A DNA stretch of 18,713 nt. Source: Acidiferrobacter sp. Its GTDB lineage: Bacteria > Pseudomonadota > Gammaproteobacteria > Acidiferrobacterales > Acidiferrobacteraceae. A model generated the notes under the pieces. That model was not told where the DNA came from and searched no databases. It worked only from the letters and a program-made list of their open reading frames with translations. The stretch lies in contig DAHWGZ010000019.1 in NCBI GenBank assembly GCA_027335965.1, forward strand, positions 1-18,713, given 5' to 3'. Each line of letters starts with the position of its first letter. Position 1 is the first letter of the stretch. The position numbers and the translations under genes were made by a program. Positions 6,928-15,700 of the stretch are shown piece by piece.

Positions 6928-8256
6928 TCATTCGTCCGGGCTCGCGGGTCCGGCGAACTCCGGCGCCGATAGCGGACGCGCCTCCTCGGGCAGGACATCG
7001 AGCGGGGCAATCTCCTCCTCGTCGCCGGCGCGCAGGTCGCGGAAACGGCGGGCCTGCGGCAGGACCCGGGCCTCCAGCGTGCCGACGGTCTTGTTATAGG
7101 CCTGCACCGCGGCCGCAAGCTTCGCGCCGGTATCCGACCAGCCGCGGCCGAGCAGCGCCACGCGCTTGTAGAGCTCGCGGCCGAGCGCGGCGATCTCCTC
7201 GGCGTTGCGCGCTATGGCATCCTGCTGCCAGCCATAGGACACCGCGCGCAACAGCGCGATCAGGGTGGTGGGGCTTGCCGGGATCACCTTCTGGTCGACG
7301 CCGGTCTCGATCAAAGACGGGTCCTCGCGCAGGGCGGCGCTGAAAAACACCTCGCCCGGCACGAACATGACCACGAACTCCGGGGCCCGCGGGAACTGTT
7401 CCCAATAGGCCTTTTTCGCGAGCTGGCCGAGATGCGTGCGCACTTGGGCCGCGTGACGCTTCAGCGATGAGGCGCGCACCGTCTCGTCATCGGCCTCCAC
7501 GGCAGTGAGGTAGGCGTCGACCGGGGCCTTGGCGTCCACGACCACATGCCGCCCGCCGGGCAACTTCACGACCAGGTCGGGGCGCAGGATGCGCCCCTCC
7601 TCTCCGGTCCTTTGCGCCTGCTCGATGAAGTCGCAATGATCGAGCATGCCGGCCATTTCCACGACACGCCGCAACTGCAGCTCGCCCCAGCGTCCGCGCG
7701 CCGCCGGCTCGCGCAAGGCCCTCACGAGGTTTGCGGTCTCGCGGTGGAGTCTCGGCAAGTGGCTCTCGATCAAGGCCTTGACCTGATCGGTGAGCGACTG
7801 ATAGGCGCTTTCGCGCTTGACCTCGAGCTGCCCCAGCAGGGCGTCGACGCGATTGAGGCGCTCGACCACCGGCCCCACGAGATGGGCGATGGCCTGCTCG
7901 CGGGCCGCGAGCTCGGCGCTCGCGCCCTGGGTGAGGTTCGCCAAGCGCTCCTTGGCAAGCCCCAGGAAGAGCTCGTTGTTGCGCTGCAAGGCCTCCTGGG
8001 ACAGGCCCTTGAACATCTCGCCCACGGTCTTTTGGGCATCGCGCAAGGACGCCAGGCGCTCGTTGTGGATCTGCTCCTCGTAGCGCACGCGCTCCGTGAG
8101 CTTCAGGTGCTCGATCTGCAGCGCCGCCAGCGCCTGCCGGGCCTCTTGCCGCTCCGCCACCGCGCGCCTCTCGCGGCGGCGCTCCCGCGCCCACAGCCAC
8201 GCACCGGCCAGACCGCCCGCAAGCGCCCCCAGGACGGCCGCCAGCGTCGCGCTCAT
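6928..8256 (-). CDS. rmuC: DNA recombination protein RmuC
   Basis: The product is 442 aa. It has an N-terminal membrane helix (about 4-22), then a long charged coiled coil (about 25-175), then the RmuC domain. This holds REPAARGRWGELQLRRVVEMAGM (182-204), RPDLVVKLPGG and VVVDAKAPVDAYL (225-250); Asp227, Asp241 and Lys243 are placed like a PD-(D/E)XK nuclease centre. FVPGEVFFSAAL and SPTTLIALLRAVSYGWQQ are further family signatures. RmuC limits inversions at short inverted repeats in E. coli, and related proteins have been linked to restraining mobile DNA; the exact reaction is unsettled. The start at 8256 has only a weak GGGGTC upstream. It is 49 bp downstream of the HxlR gene on the same strand, so the two may be cotranscribed; a functional tie is not obvious. 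Confidence 0.93.
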   Translation of the reverse strand: MSATLAAVLGALAGGLAGAWLWARERRRERRAVAERQEARQALAALQIEHLKLTERVRYEEQIHNERLASLRDAQKTVGEMFKGLSQEALQRNNELFLGLAKERLANLTQGASAELAAREQAIAHLVGPVVERLNRVDALLGQLEVKRESAYQSLTDQVKALIESHLPRLHRETANLVRALREPAARGRWGELQLRRVVEMAGMLDHCDFIEQAQRTGEEGRILRPDLVVKLPGGRHVVVDAKAPVDAYLTAVEADDETVRASSLKRHAAQVRTHLGQLAKKAYWEQFPRAPEFVVMFVPGEVFFSAALREDPSLIETGVDQKVIPASPTTLIALLRAVSYGWQQDAIARNAEEIAALGRELYKRVALLGRGWSDTGAKLAAAVQAYNKTVGTLEARVLPQARRFRDLRAGDEEEIAPLDVLPEEARPLSAPEFAGPASPDE

Positions 8257-8305
8257 GAGACCCCGCGCGGACGAGTGCCGGCAAGGCCGCCCGCCCCGCG
8301 CGCCG

Positions 8306-8656
8306 TCACGCCGATCCCCGAGACGCCTCGACCCCTTCGGTCGATGGCGTCTCCCACTCGCTCATAATAGGCTGAAGCTGGGCCAGGACCCCTCCGAGCC
8401 TGCGGCCGCGCTCCGTCAGGCGATAGGTGACCTGCGGCGGCACGCTCGCCACCATCTCGCGCGCCACGAGGCCCGCGCCCGCGAGCCGCCGCAGGCGCTC
8501 GGTCAAGAGCCGGCTCGAGACCCCGGGAATGGCGCGCTTCAAGGCCCCAAAACGCAAGGCGCCCTGGGTCTGCAGCGTCCACAAGACGTGCGTCGTCCAG
8601 GGCCCCGCGAGGAGCTTCAGGACCGCATCGACGGGACAGCTTGAGGATTGCTCCAT
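8306..8656 (-). CDS. HxlR-family winged-helix transcriptional regulator with N-terminal cysteine
   Basis: The product is 116 aa, usual for HxlR/MarR-like regulators. It starts MEQSSSCPVDAVLKLLAGPW; CP followed by LLxGxW is the family hallmark. The helix-turn-helix covers about 35-65 (LRFGALKRAIPGVSSRLLTERLRRL), followed by a wing with VTYRLTERGRRL. Cys7 corresponds to the single conserved cysteine used for redox or electrophile sensing in YodB, HypR and QorR-type members. It diverges from wrbA, and YodB/QorR-type regulators commonly control quinone or azo reductases, so repression of wrbA-pirin-tetR is the natural hypothesis. ATG at 8656 is chosen because homology begins there; a TTG 36 bp upstream is in frame but less likely. 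No strong ribosome site is visible. Confidence 0.88.
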   Translation of the reverse strand: MEQSSSCPVDAVLKLLAGPWTTHVLWTLQTQGALRFGALKRAIPGVSSRLLTERLRRLAGAGLVAREMVASVPPQVTYRLTERGRRLGGVLAQLQPIMSEWETPSTEGVEASRGSA

Positions 8657-8743
8657 GGTTACTTTTAAATACCTACTTCCCAAAGATAACAAAGTACGGT
8701 TAGATTACCGACATCATAACGCGTTTTTCCATAGGAGGGTTGC
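8657..8743. promoter_or_regulatory. AT-rich divergent promoter/operator region of hxlR and wrbA
   Basis: This 87-bp stretch is clearly richer in A/T than its surroundings. It holds two inverted repeats: TACTT-N13-AAGTA (8674-8678 and 8692-8696) and the near-palindrome GGTTAGATTACC (8698-8709). A possible rightward promoter is TTCCCA (8677-8682), 18 bp, TAGATT (8701-8706); both repeats would overlap it, as expected for repressor sites. A strong ribosome site AGGAGGG (8733-8739) precedes wrbA. No clear leftward promoter was found. Confidence 0.45.
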
Positions 8744-9352
8744 ATGAGCCGTATTCTCGTTTTGTATTACAGCACCTGGGGACATGTGGAGCGCATGGCC
8801 GAGGCCATCGCCGAAGGGGCGCGCGGGGTGGCCGGCGCCACGGTCGACATCAAGCGCGTGCCCGAGTTGCTGCCATCCGACACCCTGGCGGCCATGCATG
8901 CCAAGACCACGCAGGCGGCACCCATCGCCGAACCCGCGGATCTCGAGCATTACGACGCCATCATCTTTGGCACGCCCACGCGCTTTGGCAACATGTGCGC
9001 GCAGATGCGCAGCTTCCTGGATCACACCGGCTCGCTGTGGAGCGCCGGCAAGCTCATCGGCAAGATCGGAAGCGTGTTTGTCAGCACCGGCACGCAGCAT
9101 GGCGGCCAGGAGACGACCGTGACGTCGTTCCACACCACCCTGCTCCACCACGGCATGGTCATCGTCGGCGTCCCCTACTCGTGCGCCGGACTCACGCGCA
9201 TGGACGAGGTCACCGGCGGCACCCCCTATGGCGCATCCACGCTCGCGGGCGGCGATGGCAGCCGCATGCCGACCGACAACGAACTGTCGATCGCGCGCTT
9301 TCAGGGCGAGCATGTCGCGCGCCTCGCCGCGCGCCTGCAGACCAAGGCGTGA
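8744..9352 (+). CDS. wrbA: NAD(P)H:quinone oxidoreductase, WrbA type
   Basis: The product is 202 aa, the normal WrbA length. It is a flavodoxin-fold enzyme that reduces quinones with two electrons from NAD(P)H using FMN, thereby avoiding semiquinone radicals. Seen: the FMN phosphate loop [16 protein letters not shown] (4-19), the flavin segment [18 protein letters not shown] (76-93), and [12 protein letters not shown], all characteristic of Wrb[14 protein letters not shown] and [15 protein letters not shown] complete the pattern. It has a strong AGGAGGG ribosome site 4 bp before ATG. Its stop overlaps the pirin start in GTGA, so the two are translated together. The divergent HxlR gene is the likely regulator. 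Confidence 0.95.
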   Translation: MSRILVLYYSTWGHVERMAEAIAEGARGVAGATVDIKRVPELLPSDTLAAMHAKTTQAAPIAEPADLEHYDAIIFGTPTRFGNMCAQMRSFLDHTGSLWSAGKLIGKIGSVFVSTGTQHGGQETTVTSFHTTLLHHGMVIVGVPYSCAGLTRMDEVTGGTPYGASTLAGGDGSRMPTDNELSIARFQGEHVARLAARLQTKA

Positions 9353-10059
9353 TAGAGGTCCGACGCGCCGCCTGCCGCGGCCATGCCGAGCATGGGTGGC
9401 TCACGAGCCATCACACGTTCTCGTTTGCCGACTATTATGACCCCGAGCAGCAAGGCTTCGGGGATCTGCGGGTCATCAACGAGGACGTGATCCGCGGGGG
9501 CGGCGGATTCGCCTCCCATCCCCACCGGGACATGGAGATCGTCACCTATGTCCTGGCGGGCGCCCTGCGTCACGAAGACAGCATGGGCAACGGTTCGGTG
9601 ATCAAGGCCGGGGATGTGCAGCGCATGACCGCGGGCACGGGCGTGGTCCATAGCGAGCACAACGCCTCGCGCGACACGCCCGTCCATCTCTTTCAGATGT
9701 GGGTGCACCCCGATCGCCGCGGCCACGTGCCCGAGTATGAACAGTTCACGCCGCCCGCGGACGGCCGGCGCGGCCGCTTCCAGGTCCTGGTGTCCGGCCG
9801 TCCGGCGGACACCGGGCTCCACTGGCACCAGGACGCGCGGCTCTTGACCGCCGATCTCGCTCGCGGCGATGCCGCAAGCCTGCCCCTCGCGGCCGATCGC
9901 ATGGCCTACCTGCACGTGATCCGCGGCCGCGTCGCGGCGTGCGGCGAGACCCTCGAGGCCGGTGATGGCGCGCGCCTCGTGGACACCGGGGAGATCACGT
10001 TCACCGCCGACACCGACAGCGCCATGCTGCTCTTCGATCTGCGCCGGCAGCACCCATGA
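9349..10059 (+). CDS. Pirin-family bicupin protein, YhhW-like (quercetin 2,3-dioxygenase type)
   Basis: The product is 236 aa from a GTG at 9349 that overlaps the wrbA stop. It aligns along its length with E. coli Yhh[40 protein letters not shown]. The metal site in the N-terminal cupin is present: [14 protein letters not shown] supplies two His, and TGVVHSEHN the third His and the Glu. LFQMWVHPD and LLFDL near the end are also shared. YhhW degrades quercetin in vitro; natural substrates of bacterial pirins are largely unknown. With wrbA this pairs a quinone reductase and a flavonoid-type dioxygenase, as seen elsewhere. No ATG is available near the right N-terminus, which supports GTG. The next gene starts 4 bp after its stop. 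Confidence 0.9.
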   Translation: MIEVRRAACRGHAEHGWLTSHHTFSFADYYDPEQQGFGDLRVINEDVIRGGGGFASHPHRDMEIVTYVLAGALRHEDSMGNGSVIKAGDVQRMTAGTGVVHSEHNASRDTPVHLFQMWVHPDRRGHVPEYEQFTPPADGRRGRFQVLVSGRPADTGLHWHQDARLLTADLARGDAASLPLAADRMAYLHVIRGRVAACGETLEAGDGARLVDTGEITFTADTDSAMLLFDLRRQHP

Positions 10060-10063
10060 TCCG

Positions 10064-10726
10064 ATGAGGCGCGAATCCGGGCACTCGACCTATGCGCGCC
10101 TCATCGAGGCGGCGTGGGAGGAACTCCGCGAACAAGGATTCAAGGGCGCGCGGCTCGATCGCATCGCCGCGCGCGCCGGGGTGACCAAGGGTGCGCTCTA
10201 TCACCATTTTCCGGACAAGCGCTCGCTGGCGCTGACGACGCTCGTGGAGACCATGGGCCGGGAAATCGACCAGTTGTGGATACAGCCCCTGGCATCCGAG
10301 GGCGATCCCCTGCCGCGCATGACCGCCGGACTCATTCACCATATCGCTACCGGCGCCGCCTGCGCCCACCGCTCGCTGCCGGACTTGATCGCGGACCTCG
10401 CGACCCACGACCCCGCCGCCCATCTCTTGATAAGCGAGCGGCTCGCGCATTGGCGCAAGCGATTGGGCGCGGGCCTTGTGCGTGCGCGCCACGCAGGCTT
10501 CGTGCAAGCCGACATCGATTGCGAGGCCGCCGCACTCTTCATCCTGTCGGCGTGGGAAGGATGCCGGGAGACGGTGCGTTACGCCCATTTCTCGACCATG
10601 TCCCGCTGCGGCCAGGAGCTTCTGCGCTACATCGGCGCGCTGCGCGGTCCCCTCGACGCCTCGGCGAGCGGCCCCTCGGATTCCTCCCGCGCGCACTGTG
10701 CCGACACACACCCGAGCATTGCCTGA
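10064..10726 (+). CDS. TetR/AcrR-family transcriptional regulator
   Basis: The product is 220 aa. The DNA-binding domain is clear: YARLIEAAWEELREQGFKGARLDRIAARAGVTKGALYHHFPDKRSL is split here as helix 1 (9-22), the helix-turn-helix (28-50) with GVTKGALYHHF, and DKRSLA. The rest is an alpha-helical ligand-binding domain with SAWEGCRETVRYA; the ligand cannot be told. The last 25 residues are a Ser/Ala/Asp-rich tail without visible structure. ATG at 10064 is 4 bp after the pirin stop and lacks a ribosome site, so it depends on translation of the upstream genes. It may control its own operon together with the HxlR protein, giving a two-regulator module. Confidence 0.88.
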   Translation: MRRESGHSTYARLIEAAWEELREQGFKGARLDRIAARAGVTKGALYHHFPDKRSLALTTLVETMGREIDQLWIQPLASEGDPLPRMTAGLIHHIATGAACAHRSLPDLIADLATHDPAAHLLISERLAHWRKRLGAGLVRARHAGFVQADIDCEAAALFILSAWEGCRETVRYAHFSTMSRCGQELLRYIGALRGPLDASASGPSDSSRAHCADTHPSIA

Positions 10727-10758
10727 GACACGCCGCGATCGATCGTCGCCGCCAACAC

Positions 10759-10788
10759 CTTACACGTCGCGGTCGTGTCTGCTAGCAT
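10759..10788 (+). promoter_or_regulatory. Candidate promoter for GT83 gene, giving a leaderless transcript
   Basis: CTTACA (10759-10764) and TAGCAT (10783-10788) are 18 bp apart, and TG one base before TAGCAT forms an extended -10 element. Transcription would begin about 6-7 bases downstream, at or next to the ATG at 10795. No ribosome binding sequence precedes that ATG, which agrees with a leaderless message. This is inferred from sequence only. Confidence 0.42.
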
Positions 10789-10794
10789 GCACGC

Positions 10795-12507
10795 ATGTCG
10801 TCTCCTGTCACGCGTCGCGGCGCCACCGCCATCCTGATCCTAGCCATACTGGTCCTGACCTTCGTCCCGCTCGCGTTGCGGCCGCTCTTCAATCTGAACG
10901 AGGGTCTCTACGCCGAGGCCGCGCGCGAAATGCTCACGCACAATCCGATGATACCGCGCCTCGATGGCATGCCCTACCTCGAGAAGCCGCCGATCCTCTA
11001 CTGGCTCATCATGCTGTCTTACAAGATCTTCGGCATCGGAAAGTTCGCCGCGCGCCTACCCTCGGCCCTGGCCGCCCTCGGGACCCTGGTGGTCGTGACG
11101 CGTTTCGCTCGCGGACGCCTTCGTGAGCCGCTATGGCCGGCGGTGATCCTGTTCTCGTCGATCGGCTTTTACATGATGTCGCAGCTTGCGATGTTCGACA
11201 TGACGTTCACGCTGTTTCACACCATCACGCTGCTCGCGTTCTACGCCTATATCGAGCGTCCGGAAGAGCCGTCGCGGTTGATGCTGGCGGCGGCGGCGAG
11301 CGCATTGGCATGCCTCACCAAGGGCCTCATAGGGATCGTCCTTCCCGGGCTCATCGTGATCGGCTTTCTGGCGCTCGAGCGGCGCACGATACGCTGGCGG
11401 CCGTTTCTCGCCGCCTGGGGCGTGTTCCTCGTCGTCGCCCTGCCCTGGCATATCTGGATGGCGCTGCACGTCCCCGGATTCTTCGACCGCTACATCATCC
11501 AGGAGCACTTCGACCGCTTCCTCGGGACCCTGAAGCCGATGGACTACCGGCGGCCACCGTTCTACTACAATTTCGAGCACCTGCTGCTCGGCATCTTCCC
11601 GTGGACGCCGTTTTTCCTGGAGGCCTTCATAAGGAGGCGGCCATACGATCGCCTGGATCGCTTCCTGCTCATCTGGGCTGCGGCCTATCTCGTCTTCTTT
11701 ACGTTATCCAAGACCTCGTCGTCTTACTACATGCTGCCGGCGCTGCCGGCGCTCGCGTTGTTTCTCGGGCGCGCCCTGCCCGATCTCGAGGGCCGTTCGC
11801 TCATGCGATGGCTGGCGGCGTTCGCCGTGCTCTGCGTGATCGCCGGGGTCGTGGCGCTGCACATCCCGCACATGGCCATGCGCCCCTATCTCGTCGTCGC
11901 GGCGCTCATCTATCTCGGCTTCTTCCTCGCCGCGCTATGGGAGCGGCGGCCGCGCACGATGCGCGTGCTGCCAACCGTGGCCGTCGGATCGCTCGCCGCC
12001 TTCATGGTGCTGTTTCTCGTCTTCTCGATCGCGCACCCCAATCGCTACGCCACGAAAGATCTCGCCGTGGCCCTGATGCCCCACCTCACGCCGCACTCCT
12101 ATGTCTTCGTGGCGCACCATTACGAGGACCTCTCGTCCCTGGACTTCTATCTCCATCGGCCGATCTACGTCTTCGATCCGCGCCAGGGGGACCTCTATTA
12201 CGGTATTCGCCATAACCCCAAGGCGCACCGCTTGATCACCGGCAAGGCCCTGGTGGCGCTGGCGCGCCGCCGGCCGGTATTCATCGTCGGCTCGATCAAG
12301 GATCAGGCCGCATGGGCGCGCTACGGACACTTCCATGTGGTGGCCAGCAATGGTCGCGACGTGGCCGTCGAGAACACGCTTCCAAGCGACCACGGGGCGC
12401 GCGGGGTCCATCGCTCCCTTGCGGCCCGCGCGCTGCCGCGCGCGCGATCCCGCATGCACCCTCGCCCGCAGGCCCTGCCGGCAGGCGCCGCGCCCGCCGG
12501 GACCTAA
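10795..12507 (+). CDS. ArnT-like GT83/GT39-superfamily glycosyltransferase (integral membrane)
   Basis: The product is 570 aa. Residues 1-415 hold about a dozen hydrophobic helices; the first (11-30) is followed by the periplasmic loop NLNEGLYAEAAREML (33-47), whose acidic residues are catalytic in this superfamily. DGMPYLEKPPILYWL (57-71) is the ArnT-like signature. From about 425 comes a periplasmic part (SYVFVAHHYEDLSSLDFYLHRPIYVFDPR). Such enzymes move a sugar from undecaprenyl phosphate to lipid A or another envelope target. No ArnT pathway genes are near, so donor and acceptor are unknown. The last 40 or so residues (after NTLPSDHG) are Ala/Pro/Arg-rich and look like a late addition. 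It stands alone, begins 69 bp after the TetR stop, and ends 83 bp before a strong terminator. Confidence 0.87.
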   Translation: MSSPVTRRGATAILILAILVLTFVPLALRPLFNLNEGLYAEAAREMLTHNPMIPRLDGMPYLEKPPILYWLIMLSYKIFGIGKFAARLPSALAALGTLVVVTRFARGRLREPLWPAVILFSSIGFYMMSQLAMFDMTFTLFHTITLLAFYAYIERPEEPSRLMLAAAASALACLTKGLIGIVLPGLIVIGFLALERRTIRWRPFLAAWGVFLVVALPWHIWMALHVPGFFDRYIIQEHFDRFLGTLKPMDYRRPPFYYNFEHLLLGIFPWTPFFLEAFIRRRPYDRLDRFLLIWAAAYLVFFTLSKTSSSYYMLPALPALALFLGRALPDLEGRSLMRWLAAFAVLCVIAGVVALHIPHMAMRPYLVVAALIYLGFFLAALWERRPRTMRVLPTVAVGSLAAFMVLFLVFSIAHPNRYATKDLAVALMPHLTPHSYVFVAHHYEDLSSLDFYLHRPIYVFDPRQGDLYYGIRHNPKAHRLITGKALVALARRRPVFIVGSIKDQAAWARYGHFHVVASNGRDVAVENTLPSDHGARGVHRSLAARALPRARSRMHPRPQALPAGAAPAGT

Positions 12508-12589
12508 GGTCGGAGGGCGCGACCGTCCGGCGTGGGGTACCGTAGAACCCGTCGCATGGATGCGGCGATTCCCATCAAGGATGATGGCG

Positions 12590-12620
12590 AGCCCCCTTCC
12601 CCACGGAAGGGGGCTTTTTT
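12590..12620 (+). terminator. Intrinsic terminator of the GT83 gene
   Basis: AGCCCCCTTCC (12590-12600) pairs perfectly with GGAAGGGGGCT (12605-12615) around a CCAC loop, followed by six T (12615-12620). It lies 83 bp after the GT83 stop. The T-run exists on the plus strand only, so it does not serve the converging addA transcript. Confidence 0.92.
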
Positions 12621-12635
12621 CGTGGGGACCCTCCC

Positions 12636-12676
12636 GGCGCCGATCGATCGGCGCCCTGAAGGGAAGGTGCCCTTCA
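12636..12676. repeat. 20-bp perfect palindrome followed by a second hairpin
   Basis: GGCGCCGATCGATCGGCGCC (12636-12655) is a perfect inverted repeat with no spacer. One base later TGAAGGG (12657-12663) pairs with CCCTTCA (12670-12676) around a six-base loop. Both lie downstream of the addA stop in the convergent gap. Neither has a T-run, so if they end addA transcription it would need another mechanism; a protein binding site is an alternative. Confidence 0.6.
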
Positions 12677-12717
12677 CTCCTCCCGGCGATCGCTCGACCG
12701 CAACGGCTTCACGCCCC

Positions 12718-15700
12718 TCAAGACCCGGCTTGCGCCGCGTCGCCGGGCTCGTAACGCCAATGCCGGAAGGCCGCCAGCAAGGGAAAATAAAGCCCGAGTT
12801 CCACGGGCCTGCCATCCAGGTCCTGGAAGAGACGCGCGTAGCGCGCGAGCTGCCCGCCATAGCGCTCGCGCTCGCGATCCAGAAATTCCTCGCGATCGCC
12901 TCCCTCGTGACGGCTGGTCTTGTAATCGATGATCCAGCGGACGCCGTCCTCATCGATGAACGTGCGGTCGACGCGCGCGGTGACCAAGGCGCCCTCTTCG
13001 TCCAGCGTGCTCAAGGCGTACTCGTTGCGTGCCTCGGCCTGCGATCCGAGGATCCAGCGCCCGTCGGCATCCCCGAGCGCGCCGGTCAGGGCCTCCATCA
13101 CCGTGGCGCGCGCCGAGCGCAAGTCCTGCGCGGCGAACCCCTGGCCCTGCAAGAGACCCTCCGCGCGCGCCATCATGCCCTCCGAAACCTCCGCGCCCTC
13201 GGGGAGGCCGGCCGCGGCCAACTCCGCCAACAGCGCGTGCACGACGATGCCGATGCGCCGGATGCGGCTGCCCGCCCAGTCGAAGACCACCGGGGCATCG
13301 GCGCTCGCCGCGCCCTCCTCGCGCATGATGGGCACGGGCCCAGGCGGTCCCTCGGTCAACGCGCGGCTCGTAATCCGCCGCAGGCCCGCGGATGCCGAGG
13401 CCGGATCCTGCGCGCCGGGCTCGCACGCCACGCATGACTGCTCAAAGCCCGCCTCTATGACCGGCCACAATACCGCCCACAGGCCGCCCGCGCGCACCGA
13501 ACCGTCGTCCTTGCCTTGCGCATGACCGATGAGGTGCAGATCCTCGCGGGCGCGCGTGCACGCCACATAAAGCAGCCGGCGCACCTCATGTTCGCGGCGG
13601 CGCGCGGCGAACTCCCAGAGGGCGTCGTAGAGCGGATCCTTGTCCTCGTCATGGGCCTTCAGCGGCGCAAGCAGCAGATCCGTGCCGCGCGGGCCCTCGG
13701 TCTCGAGCGCAAGCAGCAGCGGGCGCTTGTCGCCGCGCGTCTTGCGGCCCAGGCCCGGGCAGATGACGACGTCGTATTCGAGACCCTTGGCCTTATGGAT
13801 GGTCAGGATATGCAGACCCGAGGCCTGCGGGTCGGCGGGCGCGTAGAGCGCCTGCAGGTGCGCGCGCAGCTGCCAGATATCCACCTCGCCCGCCACTTCG
13901 AGTTCCGACAGCGCCTCGAAAAAGATCAGGGCTTCATCGAGCGCCGCGCGGGTGGCGAGCGCCGCGGGCCCCTTGAGGGCAAGCCATGCCTCCTCCACGC
14001 TCCGCGATAGCGGCATGCGCCCACGTTGTCTCTGCGCCTCGCGCAAGACCTCGCGCATGCGCGAGGCGCGCGATCGCCCGTCTTCACTGAGCCGCGCCAC
14101 GCGCTGATCGTCTGCGAGGATGTCCGCGAGCGGCCGCAAGTCACCCTCGCAGAGCGCCGTCAGATCGGCCAGATCGAGCCCGCACCACGGGGCGCGCAGG
14201 CCGCTCAAGGCGCTCAACCGCGCCGCCGGAAACAACAACGTCTCGGTGAGCGCCAGCAGGTCACGGATCACCGGGCGGGTCTCGAGGGCGTAGAGTTCCT
14301 CGCCGGCGAAGCGCAGCCCGGCTGCGGCAAGCGCGCCGGCAATCGCATGCCCATGCGATCGCGAGCGCACGAGGATGCCGATCTCGGCCTCTGGACGCTC
14401 GGCGCGGATCTCACCCACCAGCCGCGCCACGTAACCCGCCTCGCCCTCCATGTCGGCGTTCACGAGCCCATGGAGGCGCACCGCGCCGCCGGCGTCGCGC
14501 ACGGCGGTCGCGGGCGCGTGCGGGACCGCCCCCTCGTCGCTCACAAAGCGCTTGGGCAAAAGCCGCGCAAAAGCGTCGTTGACCCACGCGATGAGCCCCG
14601 CGCGCGAGCGGAAATTGGCGCTCAGGGCCACCGACTCCAACGGCCACGGCCCCAGCCCCTCGCTTGCGAGCTTGAAAAACAGCCCGACCTCGGCCTTGCG
14701 GAACCCATAGATCGACTGCATGGGGTCGCCGACCACGAACAGGCTGCGCGGCTCCCCCGGCACCCACTCGCCCGTCAAGCGCTCGAGGAGCCGGTACTGC
14801 AGCACCGAGGTGTCCTGAAATTCGTCGACGAGTACATGCTGCAGGCGCCGGTCGAGCCGCAAGGCCCCGGCGCTCGGCTCCTCCTCCGCGCCCAGGGCCT
14901 GCAGGGCGCGCAGCGCGGCCTCCGTGAAATCCCATGCGCCGTGGCGCGCAAACACCATCTGGAGTTGCGCCGAGGCCGCCGGCAGGATGCGCAGCAGGGC
15001 CGACAACCGTTGCCACTGGCCATCGCCATAGGCGCATGAGCCCCACGCGACCAGCGTACCGAGCGCGCCGGCAAGCCCCTCGGGGTCCATGAACTGCGCC
15101 ATGTAGGCGCGCGTCGGCCCAAGCTCCCTCGGCCAATCCTTGAGCTGCTTGCGTAGCCCCCCGCCACCGGTGAGGAAGTGCGCGGCGAGGCGCTGCCAGA
15201 GCCGCAGGGCCTCCATCCCGTCGGCACGCAGATTCGCCGGCTGCCAGTCCGCGTCGCCGGTCATGGTCGCGAGATAGGTGCACGCCGGTCCCAAGGCCTC
15301 GTCCGGGAACAGCGCGCGGGCGCGCGCCAGGGCCTCATAAGCAAGCCGCAGGAATACCCCCTCGAGACGCGCGCGCGCCTGCTCGGGGGCCGCAGACCCG
15401 GTCTCGAGCACCACCGGCAACCACTGTTCACGACGCCCCAAGAGATCGCCGACCAGCGCCACGAAGCGGTCGACGTCATTGGCGAGCGTCGGCAACAGCA
15501 CCGCGAGCGCGCGACCAACGGCATCGTCGGCCCCCAGGTCCGCAAAGGTCGCGAGCGCGGCCTCGGCATACAGCCGCGCGGGGTCCTGCGCCACCTCCAA
15601 GGCCACGCCGACACCGGCCGCCGCCGGCCACTGATTGACGATCTGCGCGCAGAACGCATCGAAGGTCTGAATGCGCAGCCGTCCCGGACAATCCGCCAGG

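Noticed and set aside
8740..9348. Pirin frame extended upstream to 8740
   Set aside because: The upstream part is wrbA read out of frame; YhhW-like sequence begins at the GTG at 9349.
12657..12676. Intrinsic terminator for addA
   Set aside because: The hairpin has no T-run on the minus strand, so it does not meet the usual criteria.
14026..15039. Plus-strand open frame of 337 codons opposite addA
   Set aside because: Antisense to the helicase motifs of AddA; composition is that of a shadow frame.
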